From assembly GCA_002711415.1 (NCBI GenBank), contig PARI01000025.1, positions 1 to 64,000 of the forward strand: a DNA stretch of 64,000 bases, in the 5' to 3' direction. Position numbers and translations under genes: made by a program. This document shows positions 27,512 through 36,574 of this stretch, in pieces (within the stretch, counting starts at the first letter, position 1; each line of letters opens with the position of its first letter). Source of the stretch: Phycisphaerae bacterium (GTDB taxonomy: Bacteria; Planctomycetota; Phycisphaerae; Phycisphaerales; SM1A02). A model generated the notes under the pieces. It saw only the letters and a list, made by a program, of their open reading frames with translations. It did no database searches and was not told the DNA's origin.

Positions 27512-28708
27512 ATGTCCAAGTTTTCAAAGCGCCTCGTGAACTCGTTGTTCCTGGCATCCCTGTGTTCAGCCGCCCCCTGTGCTGCAGAAGCACCCAGGTG
27601 GGAGGACCATGCCCTTGGCAGCACGTTCGCCGTTGGAGACATCACCACGGCAGACGGCATCGAGGTCTTCTTCGACTGCTTCACCGTGCCGGGCCACATG
27701 CCGACCTGCACCGGCGAGGCGACCGTGATGCCCGAGAGCCCGGGCTGCAACTACGATCATCGCCTGTGGCTCAACAACATCAACGCCAGGATGGAACTGG
27801 CCGGGTCGATCGGTCCCCAGCCCGACCTGAAGCTCCTGTTCGGTGAGTATGGTGGCGTGATCAACATCGAGATCAACGGTCATTACGCGATCTTCGACAA
27901 CTTCATCGATGCGCACCTTGCTGTTCTCGGTGGTGTCAAGATCGAGGTCGTCTCCGGTGGCTTCGGAGCCGACTGCGGTGAAGTCATCCTCCGTGGCGTG
28001 ACCGAGAAGCTGGTCATCGGGGGACAGGAATTCTGGATCGATGCGGAGCCGCTGAGCAACTGCACGTACGATTTCGAGGATCTTGCTGCGATCGTAGTGG
28101 GGAGCCCTGGCGATACGTTCACCACACACGGGATCGACTGTCTTGTACGTCCACTGCCACTGCCAGACGGCACCCTCTTCATGGACGGCCAGGCAGTCAA
28201 TGACAGCACCGGTCTGGCCTGTGGATCCGGACAGGAGCTCTGGACCTACGCATGCGTGGCCGAATTCGATTTCGCCGGTTCAATCGGCTCGATGAGCGAT
28301 GTCTCCGTACGGACCGCCGACCATGGGACCCACATCTACGTCGAGATCAATGGTGAAGGTCGGATCTACAACGACTACATCGATGCCCATGGGGACGTGC
28401 TCGGTGGCGTCGGGATCTCGGTCGCAGGTGGTGCCGAGGGATCGTGCACGCTTCTCTGGCTCAACGGCGTGGTCGAGACGCTCGCGCTCGGTGGGGGTCA
28501 GCACGTCATCGACTGCCTCGAGGGCACCATCCTGGAGGAACCTGAAACCGACCCCGCCGACCTCAGCGGTGATGGTACGGTCGATGGCGAGGACCTGGCG
28601 ATGCTGCTCGGTGCATGGATGACGCCCGATGGGGACATCGATGGAGACGGCTTCACCGATGGAACCGACCTGGCACTCCTGCTTGGAAGCTGGAAGCTGA
28701 AGAAGTAG
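27512..28708 (+). CDS. Secreted protein with two homologous domains and a C-terminal dockerin-like module
   Basis: A 398-residue protein with a signal peptide ending about CAAEA. Two similar domains follow, about residues 28-182 and 186-337. Both carry a -EINGxxxIxxxxIDAHxxVLGGVxIxV- motif and a late -LGG- or -IGG- turn, so the pair arose by internal duplication. The C terminus (about 350-396) is a dockerin-like EF-hand pair ([19 protein letters not shown] and [20 protein letters not shown]). The function of the duplicated domain is not recognised. GGAGG precedes the ATG. Dockerin-like tails in planctomycetes mark exported, surface-held proteins. Confidence 0.75.
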   Translation: MSKFSKRLVNSLFLASLCSAAPCAAEAPRWEDHALGSTFAVGDITTADGIEVFFDCFTVPGHMPTCTGEATVMPESPGCNYDHRLWLNNINARMELAGSIGPQPDLKLLFGEYGGVINIEINGHYAIFDNFIDAHLAVLGGVKIEVVSGGFGADCGEVILRGVTEKLVIGGQEFWIDAEPLSNCTYDFEDLAAIVVGSPGDTFTTHGIDCLVRPLPLPDGTLFMDGQAVNDSTGLACGSGQELWTYACVAEFDFAGSIGSMSDVSVRTADHGTHIYVEINGEGRIYNDYIDAHGDVLGGVGISVAGGAEGSCTLLWLNGVVETLALGGGQHVIDCLEGTILEEPETDPADLSGDGTVDGEDLAMLLGAWMTPDGDIDGDGFTDGTDLALLLGSWKLKK

Positions 28709-28737
28709 ACATCGTTCTCACGACACGCCACGAGTTC

Positions 28738-28768
28738 GCGGCGGCGGATCCATGTGATCCGTCGCCGC
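28738..28768. terminator. Strong GC hairpin upstream of enolase
   Basis: A 13-bp stem with one G-T wobble (28738-28750 with 28756-28768) and a 5-base loop lies between the secreted repeat protein and eno. It has no T-run, so it may be a non-canonical terminator or an RNA stability element of the upstream mRNA. Confidence 0.4.
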
Positions 28769-28836
28769 CGTGGTTGATCCGTACCTGCTTCGGTGTCTGC
28801 TATAGTCGGGCTGACACCAGGAGCAGGAGCCGGTTG

Positions 28837-30144
28837 ATGCAGTCGAAAATCACGAACATCCATGCACGACAGGTGCTTGATTCAAGGGGCAATCCAACGC
28901 TGGAGTGCGACGTGATCCTGGAGTCCGGGGTCCTGGGCAGAGCGATGGTTCCCAGCGGTGCGAGCACCGGCGAGCACGAGGCGGTCGAACTCCGTGATGG
29001 TGAGGATGCCTTTGGTGGCAAGGGGGTCGCCCGCGCCGTGGGGAACGTCAACCAGGTGCTGGCCCCGCGACTGATCGGCATGGACGCGACCGACCAGGGA
29101 GCAATCGATGCCCTGATGATCGAGGCCGACGGCTCCCCCAACAAGGGGGTTCTCGGGGCCAACGCGATGCTGGGGATCAGCCTCGCCTCTGCTCGGGCTG
29201 GAGCCCTGGCCTCTGGCCAGCCGCTCTACAGGTATCTCGGTGGAGATGATGCCCACGTCCTGCCGGTCCCGATGCTCAACATCCTCAATGGAGGCAAGCA
29301 CGCCGACAACACGGTCGACTTCAAGGAGTTCATGATCCAGCCCCAGGGGTTCGCCGACTTCCAGTCCGCGATGCGGGCCGGGGTCGAGATCTACCACTGC
29401 CTCAGCACGGTGCTTCACGAGCAGAAGCTCTCGACGGCCGTCGGAGACGAGGGCGGCTTTGCGCCGGATCTTGGCTCCAACGAGGAGGCTCTCGAGATGA
29501 TCGCACGAGCGGTTGATCGCTCCGCATACTCTCTCGGGGACAAGATCTTCATCGCGCTGGACCCGGCCACGAGTGAACTGGCCAACGAGGCCGACGGCAA
29601 GGGGTATCGCTTCTTCAAGAGCGATCCCGATCGGATCGTCGATGCCGATGCGATGACGCAGCTTTGGAGCGACTGGTGTGATCGATGGCCGATCCGGTCG
29701 ATCGAGGACGGCCTGGCCGAGAACGACTGGGATGGATGGGCCGGACTGACCAGGGCGCTGGGCGACACCGTGCAGCTGGTCGGTGACGATCTCTTCGTGA
29801 CCAACCAGGAGTTTCTTCAGCGAGGCATCGACCAGGGCTGCGCCAACGCGATCCTGGTCAAGGTCAACCAGATCGGAACGCTCACCGAGACGCTCCAGGT
29901 GATGGACCTGGCTCGTCGCAGCGGATACGCCAGCGTGTGCAGCCATCGTTCCGGCGAGACCGAGGATTCGACGATCGCCGACATCGCCGTCGCGACAAAC
30001 TGCGGGCAGATCAAGACCGGCGCGCCGTGCCGGAGCGATCGCAATGCCAAGTACAACCAGCTGTTCAGGATCGCCGAGCAGCTCGGTGATGCCGCCGTGT
30101 ACGCCGGCGCCTCCCCGTCGGGGGCTGGCACCAGCTCGAGCTGA
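28837..30144 (+). CDS. eno: Enolase
   Basis: A 435-residue glycolytic enzyme that interconverts 2-phosphoglycerate and phosphoenolpyruvate. The conserved blocks are [54 protein letters not shown], the Mg2+ ligand segments around [17 protein letters not shown] and VGDDLFVTN, the catalytic Lys of [13 protein letters not shown], and [16 protein letters not shown]. The start at 28837 follows AGGAG at seven bases and gives the family N terminus. It ends five bases before the convergent 2-hydroxyacid dehydrogenase gene. Confidence 0.98.
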   Translation: MQSKITNIHARQVLDSRGNPTLECDVILESGVLGRAMVPSGASTGEHEAVELRDGEDAFGGKGVARAVGNVNQVLAPRLIGMDATDQGAIDALMIEADGSPNKGVLGANAMLGISLASARAGALASGQPLYRYLGGDDAHVLPVPMLNILNGGKHADNTVDFKEFMIQPQGFADFQSAMRAGVEIYHCLSTVLHEQKLSTAVGDEGGFAPDLGSNEEALEMIARAVDRSAYSLGDKIFIALDPATSELANEADGKGYRFFKSDPDRIVDADAMTQLWSDWCDRWPIRSIEDGLAENDWDGWAGLTRALGDTVQLVGDDLFVTNQEFLQRGIDQGCANAILVKVNQIGTLTETLQVMDLARRSGYASVCSHRSGETEDSTIADIAVATNCGQIKTGAPCRSDRNAKYNQLFRIAEQLGDAAVYAGASPSGAGTSSS

Positions 30145-30149
30145 CGGGC

Positions 30150-31115
30150 TCAGGCAAGGGCCGGGTCGGACGGGTCGGCCTGCCACGTGGGTTGTTCATC
30201 CTGGATCACCGCGACCACGTCCTGAACGACCCTGCCCATGTTGGCCAGGGATGTTCGTGTCCGGCTGGCCAGGTGCGGGGCGATGAAGCAGTTGTCCAGT
30301 TCCCACAACGGGTTGGCCGGATCCGGAGGTTCCTGTTCCTGGACATCCAGCAGAACGGCTGCGAGCGGATTCGCCTGCAGCCAGTCGGCCAGGTCGTCCT
30401 CGGCGATGACCCGCCCTCTGCTCGTGTTGACCAGGAGCAGGCTCGAGGATGCGTTCTGAAGCAGGGACTCGTTCACGAGTCTCCGGTTGGCGCTTCGTCC
30501 GTCGACATGGATCGAGATGACGTCGGATTCGGCGAAGAGTCCTTCGATCGGCAGGGGGGTCGCGCCATGTCGATCCTGTGCGGGGATCTCCCGGAGATCG
30601 CAGTAGTTCATCGTGCAGCCGAGCGAGCCGAGTGCGCCGGCCAGGCGGCTTCCGATCCTGCCCATGCCGAGGATCCCGATGGAGAGTTCATTCAACTGGT
30701 GGAATCCGACGATCTCCGCTCGCAGCGACGCCCACTCGGTGCGGTCGACCGGTTCATCCAGCACGATGCGAGGGCGGACCATGTCCAGCATCGCGGCGAG
30801 GGTGTACTCCACGACCGCCTGCGTGCTCGCCTCGGGCGTGTAGACGACCCGGACACCCCTGGCCTGGCAGGCTCCGACGTCGATGTTGTCGATGCCCACG
30901 CCACCACGACCGACGACCTTGAGCCGAGGCATCCGTTCAAGCAGGGCCTCGTCGACCGTCGTGGCCGTCCTCACCAGGAGACCTGCGGCCTCGTCGGCGA
31001 ACTTCTGGAACTCGGGCGAATCAACCTCGACGTGAGCGAGGTCGGCGTGCTGGCTGACCCATGAAGCGGACTCGTCGTCGAGTTCGTCGGTTCGGATGAT
31101 CAGGGGCTTGCTCAT
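30150..31115 (-). CDS. D-isomer-specific 2-hydroxyacid dehydrogenase (3-phosphoglycerate dehydrogenase-like)
   Basis: A 321-residue dehydrogenase. It has the substrate-domain motif VVGRGGVGIDNIDV, the NAD-binding loop ILGMGRIGSRLAG, and the catalytic triad Arg (NTSRGRVI), Glu (DVQEQEPP) and His (APHLASRT). It lacks the C-terminal ACT/regulatory part of full SerA, so it is a short-form enzyme whose 2-hydroxyacid substrate cannot be fixed from sequence. Phosphoglycerate is plausible next to enolase, but the genes are convergent. ATG 31115 gives the family N terminus; upstream in-frame codons are not homologous. Confidence 0.88.
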   Translation of the reverse strand: MSKPLIIRTDELDDESASWVSQHADLAHVEVDSPEFQKFADEAAGLLVRTATTVDEALLERMPRLKVVGRGGVGIDNIDVGACQARGVRVVYTPEASTQAVVEYTLAAMLDMVRPRIVLDEPVDRTEWASLRAEIVGFHQLNELSIGILGMGRIGSRLAGALGSLGCTMNYCDLREIPAQDRHGATPLPIEGLFAESDVISIHVDGRSANRRLVNESLLQNASSSLLLVNTSRGRVIAEDDLADWLQANPLAAVLLDVQEQEPPDPANPLWELDNCFIAPHLASRTRTSLANMGRVVQDVVAVIQDEQPTWQADPSDPALA

Positions 31116-31309
31116 GGAGGGTCCTCGCGGGATCCAGACGATACCACCATCACCTGCACCAGGGGGCGTCCGGTAAGTGGGTGCCCTCACAACCGGAACT
31201 CCCGGTGCAAACAACATGGATTGGCCATCCAGAGCCCGCCCCCACGAACCGATCAGAGGTGAGCACCAGCGTGAACAGCTGTTCTCTCGTGTCCCGGAGG
31301 CATCGCGTC

Positions 31310-32092
31310 ATGGACAAGTCAAGCATCATCGGTATCACTCTCGGCGTGGTCTGCGTGTCGTTCGTCTGTTGGCGGGCGTCCGAAGGTCACCTGGCCATGT
31401 TCTACTCCGAGAAGGGGTTGATCATGGTTCTCGGTGGGACCATCAGTGTCCTCTTCATGGCGATGCCGCTGTCGAAGCTTCGGCAGGTACCCGGGTACGT
31501 CAAGCGATTCATGTTTGATCGGCGGATGAGCCTGGAGCAGACCGTCAGCACCATGAACACGCTGAGCGAAAAGGCTCGCCGCGAGGGCATCCTCTCGCTG
31601 GAGTCGGACCTGGACACCATTGACGACTCCTTCCTGAAGCAGGGAGTCAGGATGGTCGTCGACGGGACCGACGAGGAGATGGTCGAGACGACGCTGAGGA
31701 TGGAGATCGTGGCCATGCAGGAACGCCATCGTTCCGGCAAGAAGTTCTTCGACCTGATCAAGCTCTATGCTCCCGGCTACGGCCTGGTGGCCACGCTGAT
31801 CGGGCAGATCGGCATGTTCGGGAATCTCGGTGGTGACATCGAGACCCTCGGCAATCTCCTGGCGATCGCCGTCATCGCGACGATGTACGGCGCACTGCTT
31901 GCCAACGGCATCGCCGGACCCATGGGCGACAAGCTCTCGATGCGATCCAACGAGGAACTGATGGGCAAGGAGATGATGCTCCAGGGAATCCTCTCGATCC
32001 AGACGGGTGAGAACCCGAGGGCCACCCAGGAACGCATGCTCGCTTTCGTCCCGCAGGCCTCGCGGCAGAACTTCATCAAGAAGGCTGCATGA
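31310..32092 (+). CDS. motA: Flagellar motor stator protein MotA
   Basis: A 260-residue protein with four membrane helices. It includes an N-terminal GTISVLFMAMP helix, a cytoplasmic loop with RREGILSLE and RSGKKFFDLIKLYAPGYGLVATLIG, and GTMYGALLANGIAGP-like sequence in the fourth helix. With MotB it forms the ion-conducting stator that drives flagellar rotation. The ATG at 31310 has GGAGG nine bases before it; an open frame upstream to 31181 is not homologous. The motB ATG at 32089 would overlap its stop. Confidence 0.95.
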   Translation: MDKSSIIGITLGVVCVSFVCWRASEGHLAMFYSEKGLIMVLGGTISVLFMAMPLSKLRQVPGYVKRFMFDRRMSLEQTVSTMNTLSEKARREGILSLESDLDTIDDSFLKQGVRMVVDGTDEEMVETTLRMEIVAMQERHRSGKKFFDLIKLYAPGYGLVATLIGQIGMFGNLGGDIETLGNLLAIAVIATMYGALLANGIAGPMGDKLSMRSNEELMGKEMMLQGILSIQTGENPRATQERMLAFVPQASRQNFIKKAA

Positions 32093-32106
32093 ACAGGAGC
32101 CAGTCG

Positions 32107-32952
32107 ATGTCCGACCAGCAACACAACGATTCCGCTCCCGAGCATGCTCGCCGTCGCGGCGCCAGTCCTTTTCCGGCTTCCGGTGCGCACTTCGGGGAGG
32201 AGGAGCGTGAGGGGGCCCCGGAGTGGCTGATCTCCTTCGCCGACATGGTCCTGCTGATGATGGGGTTCTTCGTGATCCTCTTCGCGATGAACATCGCCGA
32301 CAAGTCCGGTGCCGACGGCGCCGAGGCCGGTGTCGGTTCGGGGATCGAATGGGATGAATTCGTCTACGAGGTCAGGAAGGCCTTCAACAATCCGATTCCG
32401 TTGGACTCGAGCAATCCGGAGGAGCAGCGATTCATCGAGGCGTATCTCCAGAAGAGCCAGGAGCAGGACGGCCAGTCGGTTCCCGGTTCGCTCGACCCCG
32501 GTCTCGAGGGTGATCACGACACCGTGCACACGGTTCGTACGAGCGAGTACTACGGACTCGGCGCGGTGGTCTCCTTCAACAACGACCTGTCACGATTGGA
32601 CGAGGTCTCGACCAGGAGGATCGATGAACTGGCCGAGCGGATCCGCGGCATGAGTTCGATCATCGAGGTTCGAGGACATGCCACAAGCGCCGAGGCCTAC
32701 AGGGATCCTCAGCAAGCGGTCCAGCTTGCATTCGATCGAGCACTCACCGCCTCGAGGCGTCTGGCCGAGCAGGGAGTCCGCTGGGAACGCATCCGCATTC
32801 TCTCGGCATCGGACCAGGATCCGCTCCAGGCACTGCCCCAGGATGCCGGAACCGATCGGACCAATGCCAGAGTCGAGATCCTCGTCGTGGACGAGGAGGC
32901 CCCCAGCAGGGTTCCGACCCATCCGGGAGTCATCCTCAACGGCGATTCCTGA
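32107..32952 (+). CDS. motB: Flagellar motor stator protein MotB
   Basis: A roughly 281-residue protein with one N-terminal helix (WLISFADMVLLMMGFFVIL) containing the ion-binding Asp46. A linker or plug region follows, then a C-terminal OmpA-like peptidoglycan-binding domain (IIEVRGHATS, a variable Arg/Ala-rich helix and a final NARVEILV). It anchors the stator to the cell wall. The ATG at 32107 has AGGAG seven bases before it; the ATG at 32089 overlaps the motA stop and is an alternative. The pair is separate from the main flagellar operon. Confidence 0.93.
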   Translation: MSDQQHNDSAPEHARRRGASPFPASGAHFGEEEREGAPEWLISFADMVLLMMGFFVILFAMNIADKSGADGAEAGVGSGIEWDEFVYEVRKAFNNPIPLDSSNPEEQRFIEAYLQKSQEQDGQSVPGSLDPGLEGDHDTVHTVRTSEYYGLGAVVSFNNDLSRLDEVSTRRIDELAERIRGMSSIIEVRGHATSAEAYRDPQQAVQLAFDRALTASRRLAEQGVRWERIRILSASDQDPLQALPQDAGTDRTNARVEILVVDEEAPSRVPTHPGVILNGDS

Positions 32953-33002
32953 TCGTCAGAACAGAGATACCGGACCAAATGGACATCCTTCTGGATGCGG
33001 TA

Positions 33003-33030
33003 TTGCCTTGAGCGACCATGGTGCTACTGT
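33003..33030 (+). promoter_or_regulatory. Promoter candidate for subtilase-like gene
   Basis: TTGCCT (33003-33008) and TACTGT (33025-33030) are 16 bases apart in the gap after motB, about 65 bases before the next start codon. This would separate the secreted peptidase from the motAB transcript. Confidence 0.35.
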
Positions 33031-33096
33031 TGAAATGGTTGAATCAAGGCCGGCCCCGTCCGGTCTGTTGTGCACCTGAAACCGGAGATCTGATTC

Positions 33097-34650
33097 ATGA
33101 GGCGCATCCTTTCGTCCACGTTCCTGCTGGGCATCCTGTTCCCGACAGCCACGATCATCGCCGATTGGGAGGGCGTGGGGTACACGGACCTGATCGATCG
33201 ACTCGGCGGACAGTCCAACACGCCAAACGGAGAGGGGATCGCGGTCGGGCAGGTCGAGATCGCCAACAACGGCTGCTACAGGGCGAACCCCGATGCATCA
33301 CATTTCACCGATGTCGATTTCATCTACATGAGTGGTTCGACGTGCAACTCCTCGCATGCCAACACCGTGGCCAAGAGCTACTTTGGATGGCCGACGAGCA
33401 TCGCCCACGGGATTCCGTTGGCGCATTTCTGGGAGGTCAACGACTTCCTGCAGAACGGGTACTTGAGGATCAACCTGTCCTCTTCGTTCCCTCCACTCTC
33501 GCCACCGAATGATCTGCGTGTCTTCAACCACAGCTGGATCGGCTCCTTCAACAACTCGACCAATGACAACGCCGTCCTCCGCCGAGCCGATTTCGCGGTC
33601 GTCCGTGATGACACGATCTGGGTCAACGGGGTCAACAACGGGGCCAACGGGCAGCAGCTTCAGTTGATGTCCCACATGTACAACGGCATTGCTGTCGGGC
33701 TCGAGAGCGGTGCGCATGCATCAGCCAACACGTCCGGCAGTGTCGATGGCGGTGGGCGCCAGATCCCGCATATCGTGGTGCCCGCGAGCCAGACCAGCTG
33801 GGGCACCCCGGTGGTAGGTGCTGCGGCGGCGATCCTCATGGAAGTCGAGCAGCTCGGCGAGGTCCCTTCGATCTGGGCCGATGAGAGCGCCGTCATCAAG
33901 GCCTGCCTGCTGGCCGGTGCCAACAAGTCGACCACCTGGACCAACAATCCCGGTACGGGTTCGCAGCGAGGGATCACCGGAACGCCGCTTGACGACGTCT
34001 TCGGTGTCGGGACCCTGGACATCAACCGCTCGCACCTGATCTACACGAGTCAGGAGCAGGACGGGGCGGCCCGTGTTCCTTCAAGGCCGACCATCGGGAA
34101 CACCGGGTGGGACTTTGCATTCGCCGCCCAGGACAGTTCCACCTACTACCGCTTCACGATCCACGAGCAGGTTGACGAGCTCGTCTTCCTGGCTACCTGG
34201 CACCGACTGGTCAACTCCAGCTTCAGCAGCTACTCGTTCGCCGATGTCGACCTGGAACTCCATGCCGTCGACAGTGACGGTTCGCTCCGATCGCTCGTCG
34301 GCGATTCGGGGCTGGCCGACTTCGAGTCTGGCAATGTCGTCAGCGAGAGCGTCGTGGACAACGTGGAGCATCTTCACGTCCGCGGGCTGGTCGCCGGTGA
34401 CTACGTGCTGGAACTGTCCAGGAAGCCCGGCGGAAGCGCCAGTTCCGCTCAGGTCGGCCTGGCCTGGATCATCCCGGAAACCGAGCCCGGCTCGATTCCA
34501 GGTGACATCGATGGAGACGGGTTCGTCAACGGAGTCGATCTCGGCCTCCTTCTTGGTGCCTGGGGCAGTGGTGATCCGGATGCCGACCTGGATGGCAGTG
34601 GCTTCGTCGATGGCGTCGACCTGGGGGTCCTGCTGGGCAACTGGTTCTGA
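33097..34650 (+). CDS. Secreted divergent subtilase (S8-like) with C-terminal dockerin-like module
   Basis: A 517-residue secreted protein with a signal peptide (residues 1-22). The subtilase fold is suggested by a His motif (SSHANTVAKSYFG, His87), an oxyanion Asn in FNHSW (Asn144) and a Ser motif (TSWGTPVVGAAAAILM, Ser234). The Asp motif appears as GIAVGQVEIAN, with Glu54 where Asp is usual, so activity is uncertain. A beta-rich domain of about 115 residues follows. The C terminus is a dockerin-like EF-hand pair (DIDGDGFVNGVDLGLLLGAW and DLDGSGFVDGVDLGVLLGNW). Confidence 0.72.
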   Translation: MRRILSSTFLLGILFPTATIIADWEGVGYTDLIDRLGGQSNTPNGEGIAVGQVEIANNGCYRANPDASHFTDVDFIYMSGSTCNSSHANTVAKSYFGWPTSIAHGIPLAHFWEVNDFLQNGYLRINLSSSFPPLSPPNDLRVFNHSWIGSFNNSTNDNAVLRRADFAVVRDDTIWVNGVNNGANGQQLQLMSHMYNGIAVGLESGAHASANTSGSVDGGGRQIPHIVVPASQTSWGTPVVGAAAAILMEVEQLGEVPSIWADESAVIKACLLAGANKSTTWTNNPGTGSQRGITGTPLDDVFGVGTLDINRSHLIYTSQEQDGAARVPSRPTIGNTGWDFAFAAQDSSTYYRFTIHEQVDELVFLATWHRLVNSSFSSYSFADVDLELHAVDSDGSLRSLVGDSGLADFESGNVVSESVVDNVEHLHVRGLVAGDYVLELSRKPGGSASSAQVGLAWIIPETEPGSIPGDIDGDGFVNGVDLGLLLGAWGSGDPDADLDGSGFVDGVDLGVLLGNWF

Positions 34651-34693
34651 TCCAGCTCGTCATCAGGAACAGGTTGACCTTCACCGGCTGTGG

Positions 34694-34699
34694 TAGATT
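34694..34699 (+). promoter_or_regulatory. -10 box placed for a leaderless permease mRNA
   Basis: TAGATT ends six bases before the permease ATG at 34706 and no Shine-Dalgarno sequence is present. TTGACC lies upstream at 34674-34679, but with only 14 bases between, so the -35 is doubtful. Confidence 0.35.
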
Positions 34700-34705
34700 C
34701 CTGCC

Positions 34706-36499
34706 ATGCACGGACGGACCAAGCTCCAGTGGATCATCTACATCAGCCTCCTGGTGCTGCTGTGCATGTTCCTGCTGTACCCGATCTGGCTGACGATCCG
34801 TGGCGCATTCGAGTCGGACTCAGGGTTCACCCTGCACCACGTCCTGGTTGTCTTCACCGATCCGGTCCTCCGGGCCGGGTTGATCAACGCGACGGCGATC
34901 GCGATCTTCACGACCATCCTCTGCATCATCATCGCGATGCCCCTGGCGATCCTTGGATCTCGCTGCGAGTTCGTCGGCAAGGGGTTCTTCAGCGCGATCA
35001 TCCTGATCCCCCTGATCCTTCCACCGTTCGTCGGGGCGATCGGGTTGAGGCACATCCTCGGTCGGAGCGGTTCGCTCAACACGATCCTCATGGACCTGGG
35101 CATCATCGAGCAGGGGATCGACTTTCTCGGTGACGGCGGTTTCTGGGCGATCGTCCTCCTGGAGGCGCTGCATCTCTATCCCATCGTGTACCTGAACCTG
35201 GTCGCCTCCCTTGCCAACCTCGATCCCGCCCTGGAGGAGGCCGCCTCCAACGTCGGTGCATCGCGGTGGCGTTCGTTCTTCCGCATCGGGCTGCCCCTGA
35301 TCCGTCCGGGAATGTTCGCCGGGTGCACGATCGTGTTCATCTGGTCCTTCACGGAACTGGGAACGCCATTGATGTTCGAGTACCACCAGGTGACCCCGGT
35401 TCAGATCTTCAACGGCATCAAGGCGATGCAGGCTTCGCGTGAACCGTTCGCGCTGACCGCCGTGATGCTGACCTGCGCGGTGCTGTTCTACCTCATCGGG
35501 AAGATGACCTTCGGTGGACGCGGGCATGCGATGTACGCCAAGGCGTCCAGGGCATCGTCGATGCGGCGGCTGGGAACCTGGGGGACGGTGGGAGCGATCG
35601 CCGCATTCGGACTGGTCTCACTGGTCGCGGCGACCCCGCACATCGGCGTGGTGCTCACGAGCATCTCGGGTGCGGGGCAGTGGTACGAATCGATCCTGCC
35701 TCGGGCGTTTACAGGTGAACACTATGCCGAGGCCCTGACCCATCCCCTGGCGGTCGGATCGATCCGCAACAGCATCTTCCTGGCGACGATGGCGATGCTC
35801 CTGGACGTGGTGGTCGGTGTCATGATCGCGAGGATCCTCGTCCGTTCAACCCTTCCAGGACGCAGCGTGCTCGATGCCCTCAGCATGCTGCCCCTTGCGG
35901 TGCCCGGACTGGTCATGGCCTTCGGGTACGTCGCGATGACCCTGGAGTGGCCATTCAGCCCCGGGATGCCCGGCCTCTTCGCGCATGTCCTTGAACCGTT
36001 CATGCCGTCGACCTGGTTCGCCTGGCTGGACTCGGGTCCCCTGGCCTCGATGGTGAGCGTGCTCGGAACGGATCCGAACCCCTTCCCATTGTTGATCATC
36101 GCCTATGCCGTGAGACGTCTTCCCTATGTCGTCCGGTCGACGGTGGCGGGCCTGGACCAGACCTCGATCGAACTGGAGGAGGCCGGACTCAACGTCGGCG
36201 CCTCGCGAGGACTGGTGACCAGGCGCATCGTGCTGCCCTTGATCGTTGCCAACGTGATCGCCGGGGCGTTGCTGGCATTCAGCTTCGCGATGCTTGAGGT
36301 CTCCGACAGTCTGATCCTCGCTCAGCGAGCAGCAGATTTCCCGATTACCAAGGCGATCTACATCCTGTACGAGCGACTCGGTGACGGCCAGTACGTAGCC
36401 AGCGCGATGGGCACCTGGGGCATGTGCCTTTTGGCGGTGACCTTGATTGCCTCAAGCGTGCTCCTGGGCAAGAAGATGGGGGCTATATTCAGGGTTTAA
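34706..36499 (+). CDS. ABC transporter permease with two fused permease domains (FbpB/iron-type)
   Basis: A 597-residue membrane protein made of two tandem binding-protein-dependent transport domains of about 280 residues each. Each has about six helices and an EAA loop: EEAASNVGASRWRSFFRIGLP in the first half and EEAGLNVGASRGLVTRRIVLP in the second. Fused double permeases of this kind are typical of Fe(III)-type (FbpB/AfuB) importers. No binding protein or ATPase gene is adjacent, so its partners are elsewhere. The start has no Shine-Dalgarno site and a -10 box six bases upstream. Confidence 0.88.
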   Translation: MHGRTKLQWIIYISLLVLLCMFLLYPIWLTIRGAFESDSGFTLHHVLVVFTDPVLRAGLINATAIAIFTTILCIIIAMPLAILGSRCEFVGKGFFSAIILIPLILPPFVGAIGLRHILGRSGSLNTILMDLGIIEQGIDFLGDGGFWAIVLLEALHLYPIVYLNLVASLANLDPALEEAASNVGASRWRSFFRIGLPLIRPGMFAGCTIVFIWSFTELGTPLMFEYHQVTPVQIFNGIKAMQASREPFALTAVMLTCAVLFYLIGKMTFGGRGHAMYAKASRASSMRRLGTWGTVGAIAAFGLVSLVAATPHIGVVLTSISGAGQWYESILPRAFTGEHYAEALTHPLAVGSIRNSIFLATMAMLLDVVVGVMIARILVRSTLPGRSVLDALSMLPLAVPGLVMAFGYVAMTLEWPFSPGMPGLFAHVLEPFMPSTWFAWLDSGPLASMVSVLGTDPNPFPLLIIAYAVRRLPYVVRSTVAGLDQTSIELEEAGLNVGASRGLVTRRIVLPLIVANVIAGALLAFSFAMLEVSDSLILAQRAADFPITKAIYILYERLGDGQYVASAMGTWGMCLLAVTLIASSVLLGKKMGAIFRV

Positions 36500-36574
36500 G
36501 CCGATCTACGGAATCGTACCCCAGCCCGTATACTGTTGATTCGATCCCGTACACCGGTCCAGGAGACCGTTTCG

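Noticed and set aside
28738-28768. Classical intrinsic terminator before eno
   Set aside because: Strong stem but no T-run follows; kept only as a possible non-canonical terminator at low confidence.
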